This document shows positions 35,225-47,258 of a stretch of 64,000 nt of DNA, piece after piece; within the stretch, counting starts at the first letter, position 1, and every line of letters starts with the position of its first letter. The stretch lies in NCBI GenBank assembly GCA_024180945.1, contig JAKSGN010000010.1:434001-498000 (forward strand), read 5' to 3'. A program made the position numbers and the translations under genes. The DNA comes from Macrophomina tecta (lineage: Eukaryota; Ascomycota; Dothideomycetes; Botryosphaeriales; Botryosphaeriaceae). The notes beneath the pieces were generated by a model, which searched no databases, was not told the DNA's origin, and saw nothing but the letters and a program-made list of their open reading frames with translations.

Positions 35225-36000
35225 TCGTTTATTCGCGGCCGCAAAGTCGCAAATTCTCGCACGATTGATAGCGACAATCTAATGCTGAAAGTGGTCCCTA
35301 GCGGGTAGTCAAAGTTTTTCCTATCATTCCATGGGACTGCAGACATAAAAAAAAGACGACAGTTTATTCCTGCACAGTGTTTCTCCTTTGTCAACCAGCA
35401 TCAGCGACATTAGCTTGCCTAGACGAATCGCCCCTTATCACAGGCACGTTGAATCAACCATGCATCGGTGATACTTGGATAAAAAGGGGCTGATGACGGA
35501 TAGTGGCGCTCAGCTCGCCAGTGAAGACCTCCCGCAAAAAAGCTGGTAGGATCTCTGGATGACTCGGACGCATGAATGACCGTTCAATTATTTCCCTTTC
35601 TGATTGCCAAGATTTTGCAAATCGATCGCCGAGGAGTGAAATCCAGAATAGCAAAATTTGAACAAAACCGTGTTAAACATGAAGCGATGGCGCGGCAAGT
35701 GAAGTATTGGAAGTTCGGATACTGGTAGTCCGATGTGGCCGTTGCGTATTCATCTGACGACGTGGAATTGCAAAACTCCCCGTAACGGTTAACAACTGCC
35801 ACCGGGGTGCTGGCGCAGCATGTGGAGACGGCGGTGCTCAAGGGGCACGTTGGTGGGCGGCACGTTGGTAGGCGGCGCCTTGGGAGGCGGCACAGGGCCT
35901 TGCAGCCGCGCTTCTGCAAAGCTCTCGTACTTCTCAAGGCTGATGCCTTAAATACCTACGTGTCTCTTGACGCTTGCCAGTTACGCACATCTCTCTTACT
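35225..36000. other. Intergenic, no gene
   Basis: Contains a short imperfect repeat of GGCGGCACGTTGGT near 35845-35895. Otherwise nothing recognised. Confidence 0.4.
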
Positions 36001-36631
36001 ATGCAACCGAGCACGAATACTCCAGCAAAACACGCGAATATGGACAAACAAGCTGAGGAAAACACAGTTCAATTCGGTCTGTAAATGCAATTCACGGATC
36101 GGCCTCCGGTTAATCCTCTGACTTTTACCTACAGGATATAACGGTACACCTACATCTGACTTTCTTCTCGTCGCTCACTATCCCGAGGACGAAAGCATGT
36201 TGTCCCACTCCAATACCACCATGTTTGAGGAGGATAAGGAAAACTCCACCGATGTTCACGATCAAGGCGCCCAGCTGCGCATGATAATTCACACAATCGA
36301 CGACGTCCTGAATGCGAAAATAAGCAGTCATCGCAAGGCGCGGTGCCTCCACATTGCGAACATCCGTATGGTTGAGGAGCTTCATCTCGCGGTGGAAGAG
36401 GAGCGAAGCTCGTGCCGGGCCGAAAGCACGAAGAAGGCTTCGGAGGAGTCTACTACACCTACGCAGCACACTACGGGAGCAACCAATGCGCCCCGGCTGA
36501 GTGTCGACGAGATTAGCTTCCGCGCTCCACACCAGCCTTCCAATCTAGGAAAGGAGCTATTCGGGGAAATGGAGACGTCAAAGCATGCAGCGGTTTCGGA
36601 GTGGCTGACAATGCTGCCTGATTGTAAATAG
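36001..36631 (+). CDS. Hypothetical protein (190 aa, 2 exons)
   Basis: Exon 1 is 36001-36076, the intron 36077-36134 (ends CCTACAG), exon 2 36135-36631; the frame closes. It is mostly hydrophilic, with a central amphipathic helical region (MIIHTIDDVLNAKISSHRKAR) and a Ser/Thr-rich segment after residue 110. No family recognised. Confidence 0.45.
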
Positions 36632-37334
36632 ACTCACCGTGCGCAATAGAGTGGGGGCTCGTGAGGCACGGAAAGCGGCGAGGATGAACATTCCGCGCTC
36701 GTCACCGCAAGCGTGTCATCATCCTCGCTGAGAGGTCTTGTCAGACTGCCGGATTTTCACTGGTGCGTCCCGCGGTGGCGGTTCTGCTCTTATGTATCCA
36801 TCGTTCTCACGAAGCGGGACATCAGGCGTTCCGTTGCACCGTGCGGCAAAAATGTTGCAGCGTGCACGGGCGTGGCGTTCTTCTAGCCTCTAGTTGCAGC
36901 ATAGTTTCCTAATTGTCTTGTGTAGGCGAGCGGCCATGTAACATTGGATTCAGAGAGCATTAGCAAACGTTGGCATACAGAATCCGCACAGACTTCTCCT
37001 CCAAAAGCCCCTTTCACTTGGGACGAGACCATTGCTGTACACTGGAGTTTGGTGGCTACGTCACCGGCTTCTGTTGACCGGTCCGACTTCGGGACCGACA
37101 GGGATGGTGGGGCATCCCAGTGCATTGGTAAATGAACGTATCTCGCAAGCTAGCCATGCGTGCATCGTACTCAACACCTGCGCCGCAAGGGCGCTTCGTC
37201 CGGCGGCGCGGCATGCTCGGTTTTATCGTCTTAGCCATGAGGCACAGCACCGGCTGTGTCTTTCTTTTTAAGCTGTTTTTTTTTGCACTCAAGAAGAATC
37301 GCAAGGCACAAAAAAGCCCCTCACCGGCAGAACC
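36632..37334. other. Intergenic region upstream of the JmjC-like gene
   Basis: No gene supported; probably contains that gene's promoter. Confidence 0.4.
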
Positions 37335-38786
37335 ATGAGCGAACAACTGCAGCCAATCTTCCCAGCATGTGAGTGCGTCGCGCACCAGGGATGGTACAGA
37401 CAGTTTTTGGGCTGGCAGCAGGACAAGATGGAGGTGGACGTTTCATCATGCATGAGAAAATGCTTTCTTTGCAAGAAGATGGCGAGTCGGCCCTCTGACA
37501 TTCGCAAGCACCTCAAATCGCAACACGGAGTGAGGGTCCGCGAGGCTTATCCGGGCCGCAGAAAGATCGAACGACCGTTCATACTGGACGCCAATCCCTT
37601 CGAGGATGTTTTGAGGTCTCTCCAAGACGTCTGCGGATCGGAGATCCTGCAGATCCTGCGAGATGGCGGCCTGACGGCCCTCGAACAAGTTAGCGGAGAT
37701 ACCGTGGGGCTATGGGAGGAGACCTGTGGAGTTTTGCCCCGGAAGTATGATGCTACATCATGTTGGAAGGAAGCCCCGCCCCGAGATACCGATGTTTTCC
37801 AGGCTCTGCACAGAATGACCGGTAGCCCCCCCCAGCTTCCTACGGAGTGCTTACCTGGAGAAGGTATAGGACTCATTTGCTAACGAGTGCTTTTCACAGA
37901 GTGGCGTGTGATGAATAATGGAACTGCCGTCGAGAACACGGAAATTGCCAAAGTGTTTTACTACACATTGAGCGGACAGTTCAATCCCAACCTGTACGCC
38001 ATTGGACATAAATCCCCAAATCCGGTGCCGGGGGGCGCTCTCCAGGTCCCTGGCGCTTCTCGTCTCTGTGCGTTCCATATGACGGAACCAATCTTTAACG
38101 TCTCGCCCAAGGGATCCTGGGTAGATCTTCACATAGGTATGGCAGCACATGCGACGATTCTTGGCTTCTTCTTACTTTGATTAGACAACGGCACGGACGC
38201 CATTTCAGTGACGATTGGAGGGTGCACCAAGGTCTGGTGCATGTGGCCACCATCACGGGAAAACTTGGAACTCTATGAAGGCGTGAAGACTATGCCTTTC
38301 AAATTAAACAAAATCAGCTCTCTTCTGAAGAATGGAATCATCTTCTCTTCGGACAGCAGTGAGGCTGTAATCATCCCAGCAGGCTGCATCCACGGAACCT
38401 TTACACTCACCCCGGGGTTCTTGGCCTCGGCAGAGTTCATGACTCTCCACACTGTTGGGCCTGCAGCTGAGTGCCTCACTCGAGGATTCTTCGGCCCGCT
38501 TCATCACGAGATCGACCCGAACTGCATATATTTGTTCCTCAACGCCTTCGAAATCGCACTACAAAACGGCAAACCGGAGAAAGCATTGAAGAGCTGGGAA
38601 ACCGCGCAGAAAGCCCTTCGATCTGCCGCGTCAACCGATATGTTGTTCAGGAAGACCGCAAAGCAAGTCTGGCGTCGCTTCTTACATGCTCCAGATGCTC
38701 CTAAAAAATGTCCATGCGGGAGGCAAGAAGAGGGGAAATCGCTGGCTAGTCACGTGAAGAAGGATCACTGTAATTACCTTTACTGA
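37335..38786 (+). CDS. JmjC-like oxygenase flanked by two zinc fingers (455 aa, 3 exons)
   Basis: Exons 37335-37863, 37900-38136 and 38185-38786, with introns of 36 and 48 bp; the frame closes. An N-terminal C2H2 finger (C43, C46, H59, H64) is followed by a JmjC-like cupin. The Fe(II) triad is complete: H254 and D256 in LHID, H325 in AGCIHG; K271 in CTKVW fits the 2-oxoglutarate lysine position. A C-terminal CPC...H-x4-H motif (C431, C433, H445, H450) forms a second finger. JmjC proteins are iron- and 2-oxoglutarate-dependent hydroxylases or histone demethylases; the substrate here is unknown. It is convergent with the MYB/SANT-like gene 150 bp downstream. Confidence 0.8.
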
Positions 38787-38938
38787 GTAAAGCTTGCTGG
38801 TGTCGGAGGCCTCTACACCTGTTTATTCCACTCTACCCAACACATGCAATTTTGAGTCTTCTCTAGGCCTTTAAACTGTAAGGAAAAAAAAAAAAAATAG
38901 ACAACCCTGTATATTCTACGATAAAAAATCAAGCGATC

Positions 38939-39867
38939 CTACGCTGGCAGGCTATGATACGGTGGTTCAAATGCCCATGGAGAAGATGGGTATGTAGAAT
39001 CGTCCTTCAAGGCTACCCCGAGTCCCGTCACGCCAGACGTCCCGTTGTGACTCATCCCGGTCGCGTGAACATGTCCAGAGAAATATACTAGTTGTGGATC
39101 CGGCCCCTGAAGCAGAACTACCGCATCAGTGATGGCACTGTGGCTCCAGTGCCGGGTTTGACTTACCATATCGTAGCCAGGCCGCATTGCATAAGTTTCA
39201 TGATAGCCTGGGCGTTGTCCAACTGCTGGGGGCACGTCAAAAAATTGCTGCGCGTATTGGTAGGGAACCTCTTTTGGGCTCAATTGGCCCTCATCGGCTT
39301 CTGCGTCCGCGCGACCAACCGGAGCTTGTGACCATTTGGTGTTCCAGAAGCAAGCGGCGTGGTTTTTGTGCAGCATTGTTGGATTGCAGGAATTTTCAGT
39401 AGAACCCGCTTGAGCTGGTTGATAAAAGCTCTTGGCGGAAAGCTCGACAGGTTCCTGGATGAACCACTCTGTATACATGGATTGGAAGGATGGAGGGCTA
39501 GTCCGTTGAGCCATGTCGATTGCTAAGAATTCAGATTTGGACAAAGGGGTTTTTTGCTCCGATGAAGCAATTCGATCTTCCTCTACCAAAAAATATAAGT
39601 GGAAATGTCTTGAGCCTGAGGATGAGATGAGACTTTACTTCTGAGGCGGCGGTTTTTCGTCATGATCGCCTGCTTTGTACGCTTGGGAGGACGCTTCGAT
39701 GTGTCCATGTAAAGGCTCTCAATCCGTTCTTGGAATTTATCGCATCGCATGCTCCAGGAAAGATGATATTGAACTCTGACCTCAAGGAGGACAGAAATTT
39801 CTTGTGCGGTCCATTTATTTCCTTTATGCTTTGGAGACGGTCTGCTTTTACGTTTTGGGAGCACCAT
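38939..39867 (-). CDS. MYB/SANT-like DNA-binding protein (290 aa, 2 exons)
   Basis: Exon 1 is 39867-39639, the intron 39638-39583 (GTAAAG...GGTAG), exon 2 39582-38939; the frame closes. Residues 12-75 show the pattern of a MYB/SANT-like helix-turn-helix: KWTAQEISVLLEVR, then SWSMRCDKFQERIES and KQAIMTKNRRL, with basic ends. The remaining 200 residues are low in charge and Tyr/Pro/Ser-rich, as in transcription factor tails. MYB/SANT-like genes are among the recurrent accessory families of Starships. Confidence 0.7.
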
Positions 39868-40087
39868 AGTTCATTCAAGGAAAGTCCGATTGAAGGCAAG
39901 AGAAGGGTAAAATGTAAGTTCTTGGATCGAAAAAGAGCAGTGGGCAGCTGGTCTACGGAAGCTTTTTACAGGGAGATAAGATATTCTTGTGGGTCTGGCA
40001 AGACCTGTGTAATGATGGGCCAGTTTTTGAGGGACCAACCAGCTGGAGGACAAGAAGGCATCCGTGCACAGGCAACCAGTCATCGAC

Positions 40088-40912
40088 TCACGATGATCTC
40101 ATCTCTTCCAATTGATCCGGTCCTGTTGCAAAGTACCATTCGACGGATCCGTCCGGCGCAAGCTGCGACGTGGTCAGCGAGGCGTACGACCATAAAAGAT
40201 ATAGTAAGCACAGATTTGAAAAGGAACGTACATGAAATATCACGCTATGCCCCGGAGGGAGTGCGCCGGCAATCCACGACTGTGCCATGATAGAGAGCTC
40301 GAACCTACTACCGGCGGTGCGAAGAGCTTGTTGAAGCCACTCGTTGAACATTGGATGATCCTGTCCTTGACCTGGCTTTACCGCTAGGTGTACCAGGGTA
40401 GAGTTATTGTGCGTCCGCTGCTCATTCAATGTAAGATCCTATGTAAACTGACTGTGGAGGTATATAAAAACTCACAGTAATAATTGCATTCATTGCGGGT
40501 GGACAGTTCTCGTGGAGCCATAAGTGTATTGCCAAAGGGAGCTTTCGCTCCACACTTTGCAATGGAAATGCGGCCTTGTCCACCTCAACCTCCCCAGTCG
40601 GTAGGTAGGTCTTGTGTTTTCCATGTAAATTCAATTTACTTGGGGAAACTCCGAAGCTAGTACTTTGGATGGGTGGTCCATGGTCAAGAAGTCGCGACTT
40701 CCGCTGGTTGACGGTCCAGCCCGCTCCGCCTCCTTCCTTCTCCGCCTGCGAGTCCCCGGAGGATACTCCTGCAACTAAGCACGATATTGGTGGTACTATG
40801 AGTTTTTAATCTCCGTCAATATTAATCAATGAGTAAGGTAAAGGAGGTTAAGAGCCTTACAAGTAATGCGTTGCCGTTCATGCCACTCAAGCATTGGATT
40901 CTTGTCTTGCAT
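40088..40912 (-). CDS. Hypothetical protein (217 aa, 4 exons)
   Basis: Exons 40912-40861, 40795-40476, 40438-40232 and 40162-40088, with introns of 65, 37 and 69 bp having GT-AG ends and a CTGAC branch site in the last. The joined frame closes at 654 nt. It contains ordered segments (KLPLAIHLWLHENCPPAMNAII, SIMAQSWIAGALPPGHSV, GSVEWYFATGPDQLEEM) but no family is recognised. It lies head-to-tail with the MYB/SANT-like gene and could be part of the same accessory set. Confidence 0.55.
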
Positions 40913-41535
40913 TATACCTCAGAGGAAATCAGGTCAATCACAAAGTGACAGTTTAATTTTAACTGTGCGTTGGTCTCTATTTATCAGATGCCGAACGCCT
41001 CGGTGCTGTGATGCAACCGACGCAGCTGCAGGGCAAGGGGCAATTCATTGCTTGAAGGTCAGAGGGGGGGGGGGCGGGGGGCGGGGGGCGGGGGCAGCTT
41101 CTATCTCGTATCTGCTGTCTCCGTCGCTAGGCACCGGACCATGCAGGCGTCTTACCCGCCCGCCCTGGCTTTCCTGCCACGCATCCCACCCTAGCGTCGC
41201 AGGTCGATTCTCCCCTTGCGAGCGTGAATATGCCGGAACCAAGGCTGGTATTCGAAGAGAATAGGCAACAAGTGTCACGAACAGCCTCTTTCAATTTCAC
41301 TTTGTGTATGGCAGTTAGCCTGCTTCTGTCTCAGCTGCGGTCTGGTTGTGCAGCTGCCTTGATGTTATTGTACAGCGAGACTCGCTGGTGTTGGGCTTCT
41401 GCCATGCTGCCGTCACTCAAAAAGAAGCCTTTTCCCATTTTTTTTTTCATAGGGTCAGGGGCGCATAGCTTTCATATCAACCATTGTGGAAACAGAAGAG
41501 CATAACCCTCTAGTCTGTGTTTCCAGGTCCATGAG
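40913..41535. other. Region between divergent genes
   Basis: Shared upstream region of the 217-aa gene and the channel gene. It holds the G-rich tract listed separately; no other feature seen. Confidence 0.4.
41064..41094 (+). repeat. G-run tract able to form a G-quadruplex
   Basis: Four runs of G (11, 6, 6 and 5 bases) separated by single C residues, about 440 bp upstream of the channel gene start. Confidence 0.8.
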
Positions 41536-44182
41536 ATGGCAGCAGGAACACCGCACTCGTCCACAGCTAATGCACTTGACGCATCACTCAGCAAAGCTCG
41601 CGCTCAACAGGGCGCCTCCGTAGCTTCACTACTAGCCTCCGTCCTGGTTTGCTTCGCAAGTTTCGCAGCACAGTTATGTCTGTTCCTTCTCTTGCGGCAC
41701 CGCCTCTATGATAAGTTGTAAGATGGACTTTCCAAACGGTAGACACTAAACAGCGGATAACATCGGCACAGTTCTTTGCGACCAGCAAATGGTCACTTCT
41801 ATAGTTGGCTGAAGCGCGAAATATTGAATACCTTGAACGATTGTTTCACTGCAGGATATCGTTATGACGCGGTCAAGAGAATTGGGCCTGATGCCTTCTT
41901 CCATACGCGATACTTGACTGTATTATTGAAGATATTTGTTCCATTGGCAGTTGTCTTGCCCTCGATCTTAATACCACTCCATCTCGTCCATGGTCGCAAT
42001 GAAAGTGGGAGCATTGGTGGCCTTGATCTTGTCAGCTGGGCCAATATACCATCCTCCCAGACGGACAAATATTGGGCCCACACATTTCTGGCCGCTTTAA
42101 TGAGTGTCTACGTCTGTTTTATCGTCTGGACTGAGTTGGAATGCTATTGTTATTACATGCATAACCTTTGGCTTGATGACCAGACGCCACGCGCAGATAC
42201 TCTTCTACTCGTTTCGATTCCGCCGACGTACCGTCCCGAAACCGGGGTTAAGCACCTGCTTCGTGGATTTCGGGGGAAGATAGACCATGTTTGGAGCAGC
42301 AAAGACTGCGCACCCCTTGTGCGAAAAGTTAGAGAGCATTCTCGTGTTGCCCAGAACCTTGAAGCTGCCGAGACTGGATACTTACGCCGAGCGTTAGAAG
42401 CGTGGATCTCGAAACCAGAGGGGTCTCGACCGACTACTGATGATGAAAAGCGGCGTCTTGCTACCACACACAGGCGATTGTTCTGGCCAACAATCCCATT
42501 GTGGGGCCAGAAAGTGGATGAGATAGATTATTGGCGAGCGAAGTACTTACAGGCTGCCGCTGAAGCCGATAAAGCACGGCAAACACTTAAGGATACGCCA
42601 TCCTCAGGGTCGGCTTTCGTGCGCTTTCACCACCCCGCGACGGCTCATGCGGTGCGGCAACTTGTAGTGCACCACAACCCAGGGACCGTGATTCCTGTTT
42701 GTCTTTTTTCCACCCCGGAGGATGTGGTCTGGGAGAATGTCTCCATTGATTGGACACACAGCATCTACCGTGCGATCATAGTTAAGGGATGTATGATAAT
42801 ACTCGTCTCGGTCTTCGCCGTACCCGTAGCGATTGCAGGCACCATTTCGCAAATTACAGCTTTGTCTTCAGTTGTTCCCGGACTGAGTTGGCTCGAGTCG
42901 CTGCCTGCATGGCTATTAGGTTGCATCCAGGGAGTCATACCCCCAGCCATACTCGCGTGCCTGTTGTGGTCTCTATCTAACATATTGAGGAGACTTGCGA
43001 TAGCTCACGGAGCTCTTTCTCGACAAGTAGTGGAGGAAGTGGTACAGAAATATTACTTCCGCTTTTTGTTTGCTCAGCTATTTTTCATAATCGTCATCAC
43101 ATCTGGCTTCGTAGCAGTCAGGAGTAAGATTGAAGAGGGCCTTGTTGCAACTTTGGATTCCATAATCCGATCTGTACCAAAGGCCAGCAATTACTTTCTG
43201 ACTTATCTCCTATTTCAAGCCTTTTCGATAAGCAGCAATATTCTACTGCAGCCGGGAGTCATAGCACAGAAGCTCATATTTGGTCCCTTATTTGATCGAA
43301 CACCAACGCAACTGAAGGAAAGAGCAGAGGGCGTAGATACATCGGAATGGGGCGTCCATTTCCCTACATATGCTACACTGGCCTGTGTTGGTAGGCGCTG
43401 AAAGATCCCGCTGGTGCGTAAAAATGGCTTACTCGATTTGTACAGGCTTTGTATACTCCTTGATCTCGCCACTAATCCTCTTCGCTGAAGTATTTTGCTT
43501 TGCACTTATTCTCGTTGTTCAGCGCTATATTATCGACCACGGACCTGGCGGATGCATTGACGCAGGGGGCTCGTTTTACCCTCATGCCATCAAGCAACTC
43601 CTGAGCGGGATATATGGCATGCAGATCGTCTTGTTCTTTCTCCTACTATTGGTCACGAATTCACAGCAAAGACTGGCATGTATAGGTCAAGCTACAGTTG
43701 TTGATGTGAGCGCTGTATGCACATTCTTTTTTGACCGGGTGGTCCAGAATACATTCAATTCTCTGCTATGTTATCTTCCCGCAAGTCATTTTCCCGAAAA
43801 TGAGCCTGACGAGAGCCAGTTAATTCATTGTAACTCCGTAGGCGGCAAAAGAAAGGCGAAGAGGGCAAAAGAATCAGGAGAGCCTAAGAATCTGCGAGAA
43901 GACAACATGCATCTCTTGGCAATAAAATCATTAGGCAATAAGCAAGGAGGAAGGCAGTCTTTCCTTGCAGACTCCAGTCATCCCGAAGCACGCAAGGCTG
44001 CTTGGGACAAATCCGTGTTCCTGTCGACAGCCACTGCTGCTGAATACCCTCTTGTGAGAATTCCTCGAGACCCTGCTGGATTCAGTAAGCTTGAAATTGA
44101 GGATACGCTTGCTTTCAGTTCGGCCATTCCTATGACAGATGGCGAAGCAGCGTGTAAGGCGTCCCGGTTGCCGATTCGGTGA
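41536..44182 (+). CDS. CSC1/OSCA-like calcium-permeable channel (DUF221), C-terminus altered by hAT insertion (845 aa)
   Basis: Exons 41536-41717, 41772-43390 and 43446-44182; introns of 54 and 55 bp; the frame closes at 2538 nt. It has an N-terminal membrane segment (LLASVLVCFASFAAQL), then the domain with FFHTRYL, a cytoplasmic PHM7-like loop with VIPVCLFSTPEDVVWENV, and a long multi-pass RSN1_7TM domain ending with YSLISPLILFAEV and YPHAIKQLLSGIY. These proteins are osmosensitive cation channels of plasma or internal membranes. The native frame runs ...TDGE then VTMDIFGK... to a TGA at 47077-47079. The second hAT element sits between those codons, so about 15 native residues are replaced by about 11 transposon-encoded ones. 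The whole channel domain is retained and may still work. Confidence 0.85.
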
Positions 44183-47030
44183 CGATTCGTCAACGGATTA
44201 CGTAATCCGTCCCGTCATGGACTGTTTCAAACGTCCCGTCCCGTCATGAGGCCTCTAATGACGGCAGATGACGGCAGATGACGGCAGGCTTTACCAAATC
44301 GGGTAATTCTTGTGTTGTTGATGTCGATACAAACGGTGCAAACATGCCCAGCACCAATGAAAACTCTTACACCCTACCAGCTCTTCTATCTCATTGCCAA
44401 GGAACACGCCCTCCACAAAAGCCGTGCGGAATGCACGATGCCTCCACAGACTATGCCTAGCTCCCAAGACTCTTATTCGGTGACTGCGAGCGACCCTCCG
44501 GCGGGAAGCATATCGCCAGCGAGCCCCCGACCAGACAGCACCCACAGAGTCGTCGATGTAGACCTCTCGAAGGTGCGAGATAGCAAGGGCAGGCTTATTC
44601 CGGGCCTCCGCTATCGCATGCGCCATCGAACGCAGTTCACCGGTACTAGGATCTCGTGGATTTTCGACCACGGCGCCGACTGCGAGTCTGATGGAGGCGT
44701 CCGCTGGTTTGTGTGCAGACAGTGCCAGCTAGACCGCCGCCATGGCGACGGAGTGTACAAGCTCACGGGCATTCATGCGGTAGAGGCTCACTTGGAGCAG
44801 GCACACAAAATTTCCAACCCAAGGAAACCTAAGAAACCAGAACTGCCACCGATCTAGGACTTTTTCCAACGTCGATCCTTGACGCCATCGTCCTCGTCCT
44901 CGTCCTCCTACTCGCTCGTTACCCCGTTTCACGATCTCCGATTTAAGCAAGCATTTACCGATGCGGTCATTAAGCTCGATCTCTTATTTCGGCAAGCTTC
45001 TTCCGACGAACTACGCGACGTTATACTTATGGGTGGCCCTGCTGCCGAGCGAGCAATACCGAAGAGCCTAATGGGTGTAGCGAGCTGGGTAAAGTGGTCC
45101 TTTGAGGATCGGAAGCAGTAGCTTAAGGAGCTTGTCTCCAAGACGGGCAGCAAGATCAATTTCAGCGTAGACTTGTGGACCAGCGACGAGGGTAACAAGC
45201 GCGCCTATCTGGCCGTGAACTCCCACTTTATTGACTACTGTGGTAGCCTCCGAACGGCTCTCTTGTCTTTTACCCGTATAATCGGCCCTTATAGCGGCGA
45301 GAACCTTGCGAAGGCGGTTTATAGCTCGATCCGAACATACGATATTGATTACACCCGCATCGGCTGCTTTGTCGCCGATAACGCCTCTAATAACGAGGAG
45401 TTGCTGCGCGAACTATAGCTTCTTATCTCTATTGACTATCTATCCTGTAGAATCCGTTGTATCGGCTATATAATTAACCTTGTCGTCGAGGCCATTCTCT
45501 TTGGCAAAGGCGTCTCGAAATTTAAGCAAAGTCTGGTCGGGCGTATAGAAGACAGTGAGGAGGCCTTCGAGATGTGGAGTAAGGAGGGCCCGATTGGAAA
45601 GCTTCATAATATCTGCGTGTTTATTAACAGGAGCGACCAGCGCCGCGTCGCCTTCGGTAATTGTCAGCTTCCAGAAGAGCGGGCACTAGACGAGGATGCG
45701 GATCCGGATGGGGGAGATGAGGTCTTCTACTACGTCCTCATCGTCGATTAGGGCGTGCGTTGGAGCTCGGTTTACTACATGGTGAAGCGGGCGTTAAAGT
45801 TGCGGCATGCGATCGATCGCTATATCGATCGCTATGAGAAGCAAGGCCAAGGATACGATATCCGCTAAGACCGCCTCTCCTCTTAGGATTGGTACTAGCT
45901 CGGCCGCTTTTACCACCTTCTAGAGCCTTTTAAGAGGCTCACTGAGTACATAGAAGGTAGGGCGAACAGCGCAGGGAGAGAGGGTTCTCGCGGTGCCATC
46001 TGGGAGTCTCTCAAGGCTATGGACTTCATGTACAAGCATTTGAAGACTGTAGTAGACGATCTGGAGAGGCAGCTGACCTGTGGTGACGTCACTGCAGACG
46101 ACTGGCAGCAGTTTTCAGCCAAGGTCGACGCTGGATGGTATAAGTTGAATGACTACTATAGGCACTTCGACGACTTACCTGTATATTGCGCCGCGATATT
46201 CCTGCACCCTAACTACCGCTTCGAATACTTCGAACAGAACTGGGCGGCGCATAAGAGCTGGATCGCTAAGGCGAGAGGCTTTATACGTCGCATGTACTGT
46301 TAGTACGAGGCTAAATATCTTGCAGAGCTAGATGTGAACGAGGACGAGGAGCCGCCGGTCGAAGATGAGTCTCGCCGAGCTAGAGGGAGCTGGTTTGCTG
46401 ACTTCGAAGCCTTCGGCCGCCCTAATAACGCTAGTATGCGCGGAAAAAAGAGACGTCGACTCGAGTCGACGCAGCTGCAGGCTTACTGGGATGCAGGAGC
46501 GACAGCGTACACCGTTAACGACCCTCTGGCTTGGTGGGGCACCGAGGGCGCCCAGTGGCCAGTCCTACAGCGCATGGCATTCGACATCTTTAGCATACCT
46601 GCCATGAGCGCCGAGCCAGAGCGCGTGTTCAGTCACACTAGGCGAATCATCACATATGAACGCACAAGGCTAGGTGACGACACGATAGAGGCCGATATCT
46701 GCCAGAAGCATTGGCTCCTCAATAGAGTTGTAGAATAAGGTGTGATTAGTCTTTCTTTTTACGAGTTAAATGCTGTACGGGTCATATATAGTAGGTATAG
46801 AGGGCGAAACATAATCTCAAAGTCATTAGACCGGCATCAGGATACGCAGAAATCGTCCCCAGAGTAGAGAACATAATAATATTCAATCACCGACTATTTG
46901 ATTAGTAAGCAGCCGTTGACGAGTCGTTGACGGTCGGTTTGCTCAAGCGTCACGTCCCGTCATGCCTTTCCAACCGTCCCGTCCCGTCATAGACCCTATG
47001 ACGGGACGGGACGGGACGCCTTACACGCTG
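44148..47030 (+). mobile_element. Second hAT element, non-autonomous through stop codons, inserted in the channel gene
   Basis: A 2883-bp element with inverted ends CAGCGTGTAAGGCGTCCCG (44148-44166 and 47012-47030) and a perfect 8-bp duplication TGGCGAAG (44140-44147 and 47031-47038). The subterminal regions repeat GTCCCGTCCCGTCAT-type motifs and, on the left, three copies of ATGACGGCAG. The transposase frame is full length but holds eight stops. A different subfamily from the element at 1233-4092. Confidence 0.95.
44312..46738 (+). pseudogene. hAT transposase inactivated by eight Gln-type stop codons, no frameshift
   Basis: A single reading frame spans the element. BED finger near 44700-44810 (CRQCQ...HLEQAH), RNase H-like motifs FSVDLWTS and VADNASNNE, GPIGKLHNI, and the C-terminal dimerisation domain (FSIPAMSAEPERVFS). 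In-frame stops lie at 44855, 45119, 45416, 45749, 45866, 45884, 45896 and 46301; all are TAG or TAA, none TGA, consistent with CAG/CAA changed by C-to-T at CpA, the RIP signature. I found no insertion or deletion. Gln codons that escaped remain, so the mutation load is moderate. The natural stop is TAA ending at 46738. Confidence 0.9.
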
Positions 47031-47258
47031 TGGCGAAGTAACTATGGACATCTTCGGGAAAGTGTCCATGACCTTTTGACATGATAAGTTGAAAGTTTTA
47101 GGCTCTGAGGACACCGTTGGCACGTAGCTTAGTGTATGAAACCGGGGGGAAATATAATTGAGGGCTTTCGTTCCGATCATTCTTCAATAATACCGAGACA
47201 AGTATCTGCTGAAGGCCTTTTCACGCAAGACTCACGCTCCAGGCATGTTGATGGAACC

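Noticed and set aside
44855..46301. Stop-codon reassignment (TAR read as Gln) in the second transposase
   Set aside because: Neighbouring host genes use TAA and TAG as normal stops and the intact hAT copy has no internal TAR; RIP explains the pattern.
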